NCBI GenBank assembly: GCA_002471375.1
Contig: DKPV01000024.1
Coordinates: forward strand, 1-42,429
DNA: 42,429 bases
Direction: 5' to 3'
Source: Flavobacteriales bacterium UBA7325
GTDB taxonomy: Bacteria > Bacteroidota > Bacteroidia > Flavobacteriales_D > Crocinitomicaceae
A program made the position numbers and the translations under genes. Numbering within the stretch: the first letter of the stretch is position 1; each line of letters starts with the position of its first letter. Under the pieces are notes generated by a model. The model was not told the origin of the DNA. It saw only the letters and a program-made list of their open reading frames with translations, and made no database searches. This document shows, piece after piece, positions 33,856-42,429 of the stretch.

Positions 33856-35217
33856 ATGAAAATATCTAGTAGTCAGATGTTTAAGAACTTTAATAAATGG
33901 TGTCTCGGAGCTTTTGCAGCAATGCTTACGCTGGGGACATTTTCAGTAAACGCCCAAGAACCCGAAGCAGAGGCTTCGATTAACGGAGGCGATTTGTTTA
34001 AATCGAAATGTGCGACTTGTCACCATCCTTTTAAGGATGGTACAGGACCGAAATTATACGATGTCAGAACGGCATGGTCTGAGGGGGGTGCTGGTGCTGA
34101 AGCTATTTACCAGTGGGTGAATAATTGGCAGACTGCTGCTGCAAGTGACCCTTATGCTGCGGGAGTAGCTCAGAAGAAGGCGACGGCAATGACTAAGTTT
34201 CCAGATCTCACAAAACCACAGATCGTCGCGATCTTAGACTGGGTTGATTCTCAAGAGGAGAAAGTTGCTGGTGCTGCCGGTGGTGCAGCCGGTGGTGCAG
34301 AAGGAGTTGAAGGCGAAGAGGAAGGTGGTTTTTCATGGATATGGATTATTCTAGGTGTCCTCTTTGTGATTGTGATCTTAGCTGTAAGCGGTGTTCGTCG
34401 TCAGTTGAAAGCGGCATCAGGAGAAGCAGGTTCAGATACATTATCATATGGAGAAGAATTTAAGGCATGGGCTTGGGGGAATCTTAGATATGTGCTTATT
34501 GGGTCTGTAGTTATCTTTATTACACTGATAGTTGTTTTGTTTCAAGGGTTATATTCAATCGGTGTAGTTGAAGGATATCAGCCTTCACAGCCTATTGACT
34601 TCCCTCACTCAAAACACGCAGGGATGAGTGGTATCGACTGTAAGTATTGTCACAATTCAGTTACGGAATCGCGTTCTGCGGGACTTCCAACGGTAAATGT
34701 TTGTATGAACTGTCATAAGCAGGTAGCTGGGAATGATGACGAGCAAATGGAGAAAATCGCTAAGATTTACGCTGCGGCTGGTTGGGATGCTGATGCACAG
34801 CAATACACTGGTAAAACAACTCCAATCGTTTGGAATAAAGTTCATGTTCTTCCAGATCACGTTTATTTTAATCACTCACAACACGTTGAGGTTGGTGGAG
34901 TTGATTGTAAACAATGTCATGGTGATATGACAAAACAACAATCTACTGCAATGGTTCAGCCTGTAGTTGAGTTAAATAAAATTGAAGGAAACGTTCAGTT
35001 GACACGACCTACGTTAACAATGGGTTGGTGTCTTGAGTGTCACGCTGAGAAAGAAATCTCTACTGGATCCATTGATAATGCAGGTGGAGATTACTACCAA
35101 GAAATTCACCGTCGATTATTGTACGGAGATAAGAAATTATATAGTGATTACCTGGAAGATGGTAAAGTGACAGTGATGGAACTTGGCGGATGGGAATGCG
35201 CAAAGTGTCACTATTAA
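33856..35217 (+). CDS. actA: Alternative complex III subunit ActA, multiheme cytochrome c with N-terminal monoheme domain
   Basis: 453 residues. After a signal peptide (cleavage near NAQ, residue 34) comes a monoheme class I cytochrome c domain (CATCH at 52-56, candidate axial Met near 112), a Gly/Ala/Glu-rich linker (138-158), two transmembrane helices (about 159-178 and 211-232), and the classical pentaheme ActA part: CKYCH 262-266, CMNCH 283-287, CKQCH 351-355, CLECH 392-396 and CAKCH 448-452. Six heme sites in total. ActA carries electrons on the periplasmic side of the quinol:cytochrome c oxidoreductase. First gene of the act operon, 28 bp before actB. The fused monoheme domain would put an acceptor-type cytochrome directly on the complex. 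Family assignment is firm. Confidence 0.93.
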   Translation: MKISSSQMFKNFNKWCLGAFAAMLTLGTFSVNAQEPEAEASINGGDLFKSKCATCHHPFKDGTGPKLYDVRTAWSEGGAGAEAIYQWVNNWQTAAASDPYAAGVAQKKATAMTKFPDLTKPQIVAILDWVDSQEEKVAGAAGGAAGGAEGVEGEEEGGFSWIWIILGVLFVIVILAVSGVRRQLKAASGEAGSDTLSYGEEFKAWAWGNLRYVLIGSVVIFITLIVVLFQGLYSIGVVEGYQPSQPIDFPHSKHAGMSGIDCKYCHNSVTESRSAGLPTVNVCMNCHKQVAGNDDEQMEKIAKIYAAAGWDADAQQYTGKTTPIVWNKVHVLPDHVYFNHSQHVEVGGVDCKQCHGDMTKQQSTAMVQPVVELNKIEGNVQLTRPTLTMGWCLECHAEKEISTGSIDNAGGDYYQEIHRRLLYGDKKLYSDYLEDGKVTVMELGGWECAKCHY

Positions 35218-35245
35218 TAAAGATTGACGAATTCGACTCATAGAT

Positions 35246-38200
35246 ATGGCAATGAATAGAAAATATTGGAAAGGAATAGATGAGCTATCGGAATCACCGA
35301 AGTTTATCGAGTCCGGAGAGCAAGAGTTTTCATCTGAAACTTCTGTAGAAGAGTTTTTAGGTGATGACAACTTGAATGAATCTTCTACTGGACGTCGTGA
35401 TTTTCTTAAATTCTTAGGTTTTAGTGTCGCAGCAGCTACTCTTGCAGCGTGTGAAGCTCCTGTTACAAAGGCAATTCCTTATGTTAACAAGCCAGAGAAT
35501 GTTACACCTGGTATGCCAACATGGTACGCGTCGACGTATTATGACGGTAACTCCTATGCGAGTATATTGGTGAAAACGCGTGAAGGACGACCAATTTATA
35601 TCAAAGGGAACAAAGATTATGGGATATCGAATGGAGCCACAAATGCTCAGATCATTGCATCTGTCCTTGGCTTATACGATAGTGCTCGTCTTACTCGTCC
35701 CCAAAGGCATAGTAAAGATGGTTGGAATGGGATTAAATTCTCAGAGGCCGATAAAATGATTAAAAAAGCGCTTAAGTCTTCTAAGAAGATTACGCTTGTA
35801 TCAAATACAATCATTAGCCCGTCTATGATGAAGGCTATTAAATTGTTCTCACTTGCTAATGGTGGAACTATTGATGAAGAAACGGGGGCAGTATCTAATG
35901 CTGGATTCGAACATATTCAATACGATGCTGTGTCATACGCTGGTATGCGTGCTGCAAACAAAGCATCATTTGGCTTGACTATTCGAGAAGATGATTCTCA
36001 AGGGATCATTCCTAACTATGATTTCACAAAAGCTAAGACGATCGTATCAGTCGGTGCGGATTTCTTGAATTCATGGCTTCTTCCTACTCAGTTTAGTTCT
36101 CAATACGCTGAGGGACGAAATCCTGATGGAGATTGGATGTCTAAGCATTTCCAGTTCGAGACTGTAATGTCTGTTACTGGTTCTAACGCGGATACACGTG
36201 GCATGATTAAGCCGTCTGAAGAGGCTGCTGTTCTATCTTCAATATTAAAAGGGTTAGGTGGATCAACTGACGTTTCGACTGCCCTTACTAGCGATGAAAC
36301 TAAAAAGCATGTTAAGTCTGCGGTTGCTGCACTTAAAGCTTCGAAGAAAGCATCAATTGTAATTAGCGGTTCAAATAACACTGCGGTTCAGATGTTGACT
36401 AATAAGATTAACAGTCTTCTAGGAGCATACACAACAACGATTAATGTAAATGACCCTATTAATTTGTTCAAATCGGAAGATTCGAAAATGGACAAGTTTG
36501 TTACTAGCGTAATAAAAGGGAAAGGTCCAGATGCAGTTGTCTTCTTGGGAACTAACCCAGTTTATACATTGCCAAATGGAGCTGAGTTTGGGAAGAAACT
36601 TTCTAGTATAAAGCATAAGATATCATTATCGTCGCATGCTGATGAGACAGCAAACTTATGTGATGCTATCGTTCCTGATCATCATGCGCTTGAGTCTTGG
36701 ATGGATTTCAATCCAACGGCTAGCCATTACGCTATTGCACAACCATCTATTCGTCCATTAGGAAATACGTCTTCGGCACTTGAAACTTTCTTAGTATGGG
36801 CTGGAGAAGCTTCGCGTGGTGGAAAAGATTCTAAAGTAGCATATGACTTTATCCAGAAACTTTGGATTCAGTCAGGATATGATATGATGCCGGAAGCTCA
36901 AAAAGCTTATTCTTCGGCAAAGGAGTATTGGAAAGTAAAAGTTCACGATAGTATTGGAAACATGCCTATTGAGCCTGCAACAAATCCTGATTTTACAGGT
37001 TCGATTAGTAGCTTGGCTGGTAAAACTCCAAAGAAGGGGAAAGGAACTGAAGTTGTTCTTTACCAAAAAGCCGGAATGGGAATTGGTACACAAGCGAACA
37101 ACCCTTGGTTGCAAGAGCTTCCAGATCCAATGACAAAAGTAACGTGGGATAACTACATTACTATGAACCCAACTGAAATGAATGGTACGTATGCTACTAC
37201 CTTCGATCAAGAAAGTGGATTAACGCTTGCGTCGCTCAAAGTTGGTAAATCTGAAGTGACACTTCCGGTTTACCCGCTTCCTGGTCAGATGCCAGGAACT
37301 GTTGGTGTAGCATTAGGATACGGACGTGGTGCGAACGGAGAGAATATCGGTAGCGCTGCATTCCAGACGAAAGAGTACGGTGGACACGTCACTGATGAGA
37401 ATGGTGTGCCTAAACCAATTGGTGCAAATGCTTTCGCATTTACTAGTATGGAAAATGGTACTATGTCTTATTCTGCTTCGGGAATTGTTACCTCTAAAAA
37501 TGAATCTTACCTAATTGCTGCTACGCAAATTCACTCAACGGTGATGGCGCGTCATTCAGTAGTTCGAGAAACAACATTAGGAATATATAAATCACAAGGG
37601 AAAGAGGCGTACAACCCTGCACACATGCTTTCAAAGCTAGATGAGCACGGTCACCACGTTGAAGCTCCCGTAAGTGAGTTTGATTTATGGGATGCACATC
37701 CTGTTGAACACATCGGGCACCGTTGGGGAATGTCAATTGACCTGTCTTCATGTATCGGCTGTAGCGCTTGTTTGATTGCTTGTCAGTCAGAGAATAACGT
37801 ACCTGTCGTTGGTAAAGATGAGATCAGAAGAGGACGTGAAATGCACTGGCTACGAATTGACCGATACTTTGCATCGGATGAGGAGGCCGCTGTAGGTTCT
37901 AGAAAAGATAAAGAAACATTTGATTTTGCTAAGGCGGAGATTGCTTCTGAGAATCCTCAGGTGGTTCATATGCCAATGATGTGTCACCACTGTAACCATG
38001 CTCCATGTGAGACGGTTTGTCCAGTGTCGGCAACTACTCATAGTAATGAGGGCTTGAATCAAATGACGTACAACAGATGTATTGGTACACGCTACTGTGG
38101 TAACAACTGTCCTTACAAAGTGCGTCGATTTAACTGGTATAACTACCCATCTTACAAGAAATTTACGGAAGTGAATCCATCTCAAGATGACTTAGGAAGA

Positions 38201-38599
38201 ATGGTATTGAATCCGGATGTTACAGTACGTACACGTGGTGTAATGGAGAAATGCTCTTTCTGTGTTCAACGTATTCAGGCAGGTAAGCTTGATGCAAAAA
38301 TAGAAGGTCGTCCAGTGATTGATGGGGATTACGTAACGGCTTGTGCTGATGCGTGTCCAACCAATGCGATTACTACAGGTGATTGGAATGACACTGATTC
38401 CTTAATTAGAAAAGTGTCAGGTAGTGATAGAGCTTATCAAGCACTTGAAGAAGTTGGTGTCAAGCCAAATGTGTGGTATCAAGTGAATGTTAGAAACGAA
38501 AAGAATAATGCTTTGAGCAAGTTGCAAAAAGCAGATGAACACCATGAAGAATCTCATGAAGAAGAGCATGGTGCTCAAGCAGAACACGGTCATCATTAA
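35246..38599 (+). CDS. actB: Alternative complex III subunit ActB (molybdopterin-oxidoreductase-like domain fused to Fe-S domain)
   Basis: 1117 residues. A variant Tat signal lies not at the N-terminus but around residue 50-70 (GRRDFLKFLGFSVAAATLAAC), as in the TAT-variant family of these proteins. The B1 part (about 80-790) resembles molybdopterin oxidoreductases but in this family holds no Mo cofactor. The B2 part (about 815-1080) is ferredoxin-like with four cysteine groups: CIGCSACLIAC, CHHCNHAPCETVCP, CIGTRYCGNNCP, and CSFC...CADACP; in the family these bind three 4Fe-4S and one 3Fe-4S cluster. The last ~25 residues are rich in His and Glu. It accepts electrons from the quinol site near ActC. 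Overlaps no neighbour; actC follows after 25 bp. Confidence 0.95.
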   Translation: MAMNRKYWKGIDELSESPKFIESGEQEFSSETSVEEFLGDDNLNESSTGRRDFLKFLGFSVAAATLAACEAPVTKAIPYVNKPENVTPGMPTWYASTYYDGNSYASILVKTREGRPIYIKGNKDYGISNGATNAQIIASVLGLYDSARLTRPQRHSKDGWNGIKFSEADKMIKKALKSSKKITLVSNTIISPSMMKAIKLFSLANGGTIDEETGAVSNAGFEHIQYDAVSYAGMRAANKASFGLTIREDDSQGIIPNYDFTKAKTIVSVGADFLNSWLLPTQFSSQYAEGRNPDGDWMSKHFQFETVMSVTGSNADTRGMIKPSEEAAVLSSILKGLGGSTDVSTALTSDETKKHVKSAVAALKASKKASIVISGSNNTAVQMLTNKINSLLGAYTTTINVNDPINLFKSEDSKMDKFVTSVIKGKGPDAVVFLGTNPVYTLPNGAEFGKKLSSIKHKISLSSHADETANLCDAIVPDHHALESWMDFNPTASHYAIAQPSIRPLGNTSSALETFLVWAGEASRGGKDSKVAYDFIQKLWIQSGYDMMPEAQKAYSSAKEYWKVKVHDSIGNMPIEPATNPDFTGSISSLAGKTPKKGKGTEVVLYQKAGMGIGTQANNPWLQELPDPMTKVTWDNYITMNPTEMNGTYATTFDQESGLTLASLKVGKSEVTLPVYPLPGQMPGTVGVALGYGRGANGENIGSAAFQTKEYGGHVTDENGVPKPIGANAFAFTSMENGTMSYSASGIVTSKNESYLIAATQIHSTVMARHSVVRETTLGIYKSQGKEAYNPAHMLSKLDEHGHHVEAPVSEFDLWDAHPVEHIGHRWGMSIDLSSCIGCSACLIACQSENNVPVVGKDEIRRGREMHWLRIDRYFASDEEAAVGSRKDKETFDFAKAEIASENPQVVHMPMMCHHCNHAPCETVCPVSATTHSNEGLNQMTYNRCIGTRYCGNNCPYKVRRFNWYNYPSYKKFTEVNPSQDDLGRMVLNPDVTVRTRGVMEKCSFCVQRIQAGKLDAKIEGRPVIDGDYVTACADACPTNAITTGDWNDTDSLIRKVSGSDRAYQALEEVGVKPNVWYQVNVRNEKNNALSKLQKADEHHEESHEEEHGAQAEHGHH

Positions 38600-38624
38600 G
38601 AAACAGTAATAAAACCAAATTGTA

Positions 38625-40388
38625 ATGCATAAGGAAGCAGCAATTAGAGAGCCCCTCATACTAGGTCACAAGACCTACCATGACATCACTGAAGATGTAT
38701 GTCGTCCAATTGAGGATAAAGCGCCAAAAACTTGGTACATTCTATTCGGGATCGCATTAGTCATCGGCTTATACGGTGTCGGATGTATTCTTTACCTATT
38801 GGGCACTGGAGTTGGTGTCTGGGGTCTAAACAAAACCATTGGATGGGCTTGGGATATCACGAACTTCGTTTGGTGGGTAGGTATTGGTCACGCAGGGACA
38901 TTGATCTCGGCGGTACTACTATTGTTCCGTCAAAAATGGCGTATGGCAATTAACCGATCTGCTGAGGCGATGACAATCTTCGCCGTTTTTATGGCAGGTT
39001 TGTTCCCGCTAATTCACATGGGCCGTTTATGGTTGGGATATTGGGTACTTCCAATTCCAAACCAGTTCGGATCTCTTTGGGTTAACTTTAACTCACCACT
39101 ACTTTGGGATGTATTTGCCATTTCGACTTATTTATCAGTTTCATTAGTATTCTGGTATATTGGCCTTATTCCTGATTTTGCAACTATTCGTGATCGTGCT
39201 AAGAAGCCAGTAGCGAAGAAAATGTACTCCATTCTTTCCTTCGGATGGTCAGGTAGAGCAAAGCACTGGAATCGATTTGAACTTGTGTCTCTGGTTCTAG
39301 CAGGATTAGCAACACCACTTGTATTCTCTGTACATTCTATTGTATCTTTTGATTTTGCCACATCGGTTATTCCAGGTTGGCACACGACTATCTTCCCACC
39401 TTACTTCGTAGCAGGAGCTGTATTCTCTGGTTTTGCCATGGTACAGACGCTTATGCTGATTATGCGAAAAGCGATGGGGCTCGAAGCATACATTCATAAG
39501 AAGCACGTGGAGTACATGAACATTGTAATCATGGTAACGGGTTCTATTGTTGGTACAGCTTATATTACGGAGTTATTTATTTCTTGGTACTCGGGTGTTG
39601 AGTATGAAGCATATGCATTTATCAATAGAGCAACTGGACCATACTGGTGGGCATATTTTGCCATGATGACTTGTAATGTTGTTTCTCCACAGTTAATGTG
39701 GTTCAAAAAATTGAGAAGAAGTTTGCTCTTTACATTCATTATTTCGATTGTAGTAAACATCGGTATGTGGTTCGAGCGTTATGTAATTATCGTTACTTCA
39801 CTCCACCGTGATTACTTACCTTCTTCGTGGAGTATGCATTTTCCAACGCACATAGATATAGGTGTTTATGTTGGAACGATTGGATTATTCTTTGTGTTCT
39901 TCTTATTGTTTGCTCGATTCTTCCCAGTATTGGCATTGAATGAGGTGAAATCTATCTTGAAATCGTCAGGTGAATCATATAAGAATGCACCGGATGCTCA
40001 TCACGATGAGCCTACTCCAACACCAGTTGTTGAGGCTGCCTCTCCAGTAGTTGAGGAAAAGGTAGAAGAGAAAGTTATTGAGGCTGTTAAGAAAGGGACT
40101 AAGAAAAAGCTTTCTGATGAGGAAATTCAAAGTAAAACATATGAATTGATTGCGAAAATCGGAGATGCTGGATCAGCATTAGATGATTTGAAAGTAATTT
40201 CAGGAGTTGGACCTGTTCTCGAAAAGAAATTGAATAGTATCGGAATTTGCAGCTATGATCAAGTTAGTAAGATTTCAAAAGAAGAATATGATCTTTTGGA
40301 TCAATTGACAGGATCATTCCCAGGAAGAGCGGAACGCGATGATTGGGCAGGGCAAGCAAAGGAATTAATGAACAAACCTAAATCATAA
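38625..40388 (+). CDS. actC: Alternative complex III subunit ActC (NrfD/PsrC-like) with C-terminal helix-hairpin-helix domain
   Basis: 587 residues, about 100 or more longer than a plain ActC. Residues 1-440 form about ten transmembrane helices of the NrfD/PsrC type (for example WVGIGHAGTLISAVLLLFR near 83-101 and the WFERYVIIVTSLHRDYLPSSW segment near 380-400), which contribute the quinol site. Residues 443-520 are a hydrophilic linker rich in Pro, Glu, Val and Lys. Residues 521-585 (LKVISGVGPVLEKKLNSIG...YDLLDQ...GRAERDDWAGQAKEL) match the small helix-hairpin-helix module found fused to other flavobacterial proteins such as ribosomal L21 or NuoE. The frame is continuous, so the fusion is real. 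It should lie in the cytoplasm. actD starts 3 bp after the stop. Confidence 0.93.
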   Translation: MHKEAAIREPLILGHKTYHDITEDVCRPIEDKAPKTWYILFGIALVIGLYGVGCILYLLGTGVGVWGLNKTIGWAWDITNFVWWVGIGHAGTLISAVLLLFRQKWRMAINRSAEAMTIFAVFMAGLFPLIHMGRLWLGYWVLPIPNQFGSLWVNFNSPLLWDVFAISTYLSVSLVFWYIGLIPDFATIRDRAKKPVAKKMYSILSFGWSGRAKHWNRFELVSLVLAGLATPLVFSVHSIVSFDFATSVIPGWHTTIFPPYFVAGAVFSGFAMVQTLMLIMRKAMGLEAYIHKKHVEYMNIVIMVTGSIVGTAYITELFISWYSGVEYEAYAFINRATGPYWWAYFAMMTCNVVSPQLMWFKKLRRSLLFTFIISIVVNIGMWFERYVIIVTSLHRDYLPSSWSMHFPTHIDIGVYVGTIGLFFVFFLLFARFFPVLALNEVKSILKSSGESYKNAPDAHHDEPTPTPVVEAASPVVEEKVEEKVIEAVKKGTKKKLSDEEIQSKTYELIAKIGDAGSALDDLKVISGVGPVLEKKLNSIGICSYDQVSKISKEEYDLLDQLTGSFPGRAERDDWAGQAKELMNKPKS

Positions 40389-40391
40389 GTC

Positions 40392-40925
40392 ATGGCAGAT
40401 AAAGTAATATATGCGATGTATGATGACGACGATGTGCTAAAAGATGGCGCAAAGATGTTGGTATCGAAAGGAGTTAAAGTGACAGATGTGTATTCTCCAT
40501 TTCCAATTCATGGAATTGATCCAATTATTGGAATCAAGAATACACGATTGGGGATTATGTCCTTCGTATATGGTTTGATTGGATTGACATTGGCGACTTA
40601 TGGAATGTGGTTTTTCATGATTGATGATTGGCCCATGAACATTGGTGGTAAACCAAGTTTTAGCTACAAGGAAAATTTCCTTTCATTTATGCCAATTACA
40701 TTTGAGTTTACAGTTTTGTGTGCTGCACACGGTATGGCAATTACTTATTTAATCGTGAATAAGACTTTACCAGGTATGCCAGCACAGAATCCTGATCCGA
40801 GAACAACTGATGATAAATTCGTAATGGAGTTCAGAATGTCTGACAACACTTCAATGACTGAATCAGAATTGGTTGACCTTCTCAAGAAGACAGGAATGAC
40901 TGAATTGGATCAAAAAGATATTTAA
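40392..40925 (+). CDS. actD: Alternative complex III subunit ActD (DUF3341)
   Basis: 177 residues, typical length. A cytoplasmic N-terminal domain (1-52, VIYAMYDDDDVLKDGAKMLV, VYSPFPIHGID) precedes two transmembrane helices (about 55-76 and 98-122), then a hydrophilic tail with FVMEFRMSDN. ActD is a membrane subunit of the complex that packs against ActC; it carries no cofactor. It lies 3 bp after actC, so it is translationally coupled. The next gene, actE, starts about 36 bp later. Confidence 0.93.
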   Translation: MADKVIYAMYDDDDVLKDGAKMLVSKGVKVTDVYSPFPIHGIDPIIGIKNTRLGIMSFVYGLIGLTLATYGMWFFMIDDWPMNIGGKPSFSYKENFLSFMPITFEFTVLCAAHGMAITYLIVNKTLPGMPAQNPDPRTTDDKFVMEFRMSDNTSMTESELVDLLKKTGMTELDQKDI

Positions 40926-40961
40926 TTAGATATAGTCAATAGAAATAATTAGACTTTGAAG

Positions 40962-41735
40962 ATGAAAATGAGAATCAAATTGGTGGGAGGATTGATGTTA
41001 GCGACTGTTTCAGTTATGTTGCTTGGATCATGTGTTTCCGATAAAGACAGCTCGGGTTTAGAGTACATGCCAGACATGTATCGTTCGCCAGCGATTGAAC
41101 CGTATGTTGATTATGGTGAAGTAAGAAATCAGCAAAATGAAGACATGAAAATGACGCAGTCTGCCATGACACCACCTCATGGGACCATTCCATACTTTGG
41201 AACAGACGCTGAAGAGGTTGCACTTATGCTATCATGGAATATTGATCCATTTGATCAATTCAAAACGACTCATGGTTTGGTAGGTTATAACTTCTCAAAG
41301 GAGAATACATACGAAACTGAAGCGTTATTAATGACGGTTAATCCATTGAAGCTTACAGCTGAGAATTCTGAAGAATTATTCGCGAATGGTAAGAAGATTT
41401 ACACAGCAAACTGTGCACACTGTCATGGTGCGAAGGGTGATGGTAATGGTCCGATGATGGAGACTGGTGTTTATGTGGGTGTTCCTAATTACGCTGATAA
41501 GACTCAATTGAGCGATGGTCAGATTTTTTACTCTATCTATTACGGTAAAGGATCTATGGGATCTCATGCCTCTATCGTTAATAAGAAAGAAATATGGACA
41601 CTAGTACATTACATTCGTCGATTCCAAGATTCGGCGTATGGAAGTGTTACTGACGGTGTTTTGAATAGCGATGATACAGCTGAGCCTGCTGAAGAGGAGG
41701 AGGTTGCCGGTGTTGATCCTGAAGAAGTAAATTAA
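40962..41735 (+). CDS. actE: Alternative complex III subunit ActE, monoheme cytochrome c lipoprotein
   Basis: 257 residues from ATG at 40962 (MKMRIKLVGGLM). The open frame extends two codons back to a TTG at 40956, and the ATG at 40968 is another option. Lipobox LLGSC with Cys24; the mature protein would be lipid anchored and periplasmic. The heme motif CAHCH is at 151-155, with the axial Met probably in GKGSMGSH near 200. A long N-terminal arm (25-130), rich in Met and Pro, precedes the cytochrome domain, as in the family. The C-terminus is acidic. Transfers electrons to the oxidase or a soluble cytochrome. Confidence 0.93.
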   Translation: MKMRIKLVGGLMLATVSVMLLGSCVSDKDSSGLEYMPDMYRSPAIEPYVDYGEVRNQQNEDMKMTQSAMTPPHGTIPYFGTDAEEVALMLSWNIDPFDQFKTTHGLVGYNFSKENTYETEALLMTVNPLKLTAENSEELFANGKKIYTANCAHCHGAKGDGNGPMMETGVYVGVPNYADKTQLSDGQIFYSIYYGKGSMGSHASIVNKKEIWTLVHYIRRFQDSAYGSVTDGVLNSDDTAEPAEEEEVAGVDPEEVN

Positions 41736-41758
41736 TCAAGTCAATTAAGAGTTAGAAA

Positions 41759-42429
41759 ATGGAATTCAAAGTTGAAAATAAAGCAAAGGTACTTACACTC
41801 GGATTGATTATTGTAGGTGTGCTATTCTCATTGATTGGAATTATGATGAACTATAGCGATGACAATTTTGTCACTCGTTTCATGGGTAATACACTTGTGA
41901 ATAGCTTCTTCTTTTTCTGTATTGGTCTTGGAGCATTATTCTTTCTTGCGCTGCAATATGCAACGGAGACAGGATGGTATGCAACAGTAAAAAGAGTAAT
42001 TGAGGCATTGACAGGTTTCTTGCCAATAGGTGCAGTGCTACTTTTAGTTGTACTTCTTTCAATTACTTTCATGGATGGAGCTGGAGTTTATATCTGGATG
42101 GACCCTGAAATGACTGATCCATCAAGTCATCATTATGATGCAATTATTGATGGTAAGAGCGGATACTTAAACAAGACTTTCTTTATCATTAGGACAGTTG
42201 TTTATTTAGCTACTTACTATTTGTTTTACCGCGGATTTAAGTTGCGTTCTTTGGAAGAAGATCGGGTAGGTGGAACTGATATTCACTTTAAGAATTATAG
42301 AAGAGGCGCTCATTTCTTAGTGTTCTTCTCAGTATTCAGTTCTACTTCTAGTTGGGATTGGCTCATGTCAATTGATGTACACTGGTTCTCTACTTTATTC
42401 GGATGGTACGTATTTGCAGGGATGTGGTG
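41759..42429 (+). CDS. actF: Alternative complex III subunit ActF (partial, runs off the window)
   Basis: ATG at 41759, 23 bp after actE; the frame stays open for 223 codons to the window end. It begins MEFKVENKAKVLTLGLIIVG, with hydrophobic helices at about 10-30, 45-65 and 84-106, then MDGAGVYIWMDPE and a periplasmic or cytoplasmic loop SSHHYDAIIDGKSGYLNK, then more helices ending at SSTSSWDWLMSIDVHWFSTLFGWY, a conserved phrase of ActF. ActF is the second large membrane subunit, structurally related to ActC. The rest of the gene (about 200 residues) and probably the oxidase genes lie beyond 42429. Confidence 0.9.
   Translation, partial: MEFKVENKAKVLTLGLIIVGVLFSLIGIMMNYSDDNFVTRFMGNTLVNSFFFFCIGLGALFFLALQYATETGWYATVKRVIEALTGFLPIGAVLLLVVLLSITFMDGAGVYIWMDPEMTDPSSHHYDAIIDGKSGYLNKTFFIIRTVVYLATYYLFYRGFKLRSLEEDRVGGTDIHFKNYRRGAHFLVFFSVFSSTSSWDWLMSIDVHWFSTLFGWYVFAGMW

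Noticed and set aside
36100..36381. Minus-strand frames inside actB and other act genes
   Set aside because: Antisense shadows of a well-supported operon without recognisable motifs.
1..42429. tRNA, rRNA, CRISPR, insertion sequence, integrase, toxin-antitoxin or defence genes
   Set aside because: Looked for on both strands by eye; no cloverleaf with CCA end, no repeat-spacer pattern, no transposase or terminal inverted repeats, and no recognisable defence protein were found.

Overview
The window looks like a chromosome segment of a Bacteroidota bacterium, most likely Flavobacteriales (Crocinitomicaceae/Cryomorphaceae-like; this placement is an inference from gene content, no search was run). 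Reasons: the type 9 secretion translocon gene sprA next to ruvA and a maeB-type malic enzyme, a protein with a type A T9SS sorting tail, the Bacteroidota pairs hemD/DUF4271 and rnpA/S41 protease, a long IleS, an act (alternative complex III) operon, and several promoters matching the Bacteroidota -7 consensus TAnnTTTG. No tRNA, rRNA, CRISPR array, transposase or integrase was seen.

Layout. (1) 1-7043, minus strand: maeB, ruvA and the N-terminal 1388 codons of sprA (3' end outside the window), tightly packed. (2) 7138-8866, minus: an Omp28-like T9SS cargo protein with its own strong terminator. (3) 9178-12722: a sirtuin lacking the zinc cysteines, convergent with hemD-DUF4271, then an acyl-CoA dehydrogenase with a clear promoter and terminator. 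(4) 12858-15035: a lipoprotein remnant, then an Lrp/AsnC regulator divergent from a PLP enzyme of sulfur amino acid metabolism. (5) 15037-18762: recJ, a secreted hypothetical, a scar holding two broken genes that meet tail to tail, and a lipoprotein with membrane segments. (6) 18775-26447: ileS, a candidate small RNA, an SGNH-hydrolase-like protein, dxs and a coupled Rossmann-fold protein. (7) 26444-33573, minus: an eight-gene, tightly spaced probable operon: SPOR protein, rnpA, S41 protease, O-antigen-ligase-like protein, zinc-ribbon membrane protein, VanZ-like protein, mgtE, 2-hydroxyacid dehydrogenase. (8) 33856-end, plus: actA-actB-actC-actD-actE-actF (actF cut by the window end), the quinol:cytochrome c oxidoreductase that replaces the bc1 complex.

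Most of the window is ordinary housekeeping and envelope content. The parts that stand out are: a helix-hairpin-helix domain fused through an acidic linker to the C-terminus of the membrane subunit ActC; a monoheme cytochrome c domain fused to the front of pentaheme ActA; a perfect hairpin and TGTCA repeats at the act promoter; a promoter-plus-terminator unit at 22373-22460 with no ORF inside (possible small RNA); the zinc-less sirtuin with the YxxR acid-acyl motif; and the deletion scar at 17490-17923. I found no clearly new multi-gene defence or mobile system here.

Two genes run off the window (sprA, actF). Several genes have better starts than their longest open frames; those choices are explained per entry. 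Coordinates were read by hand.
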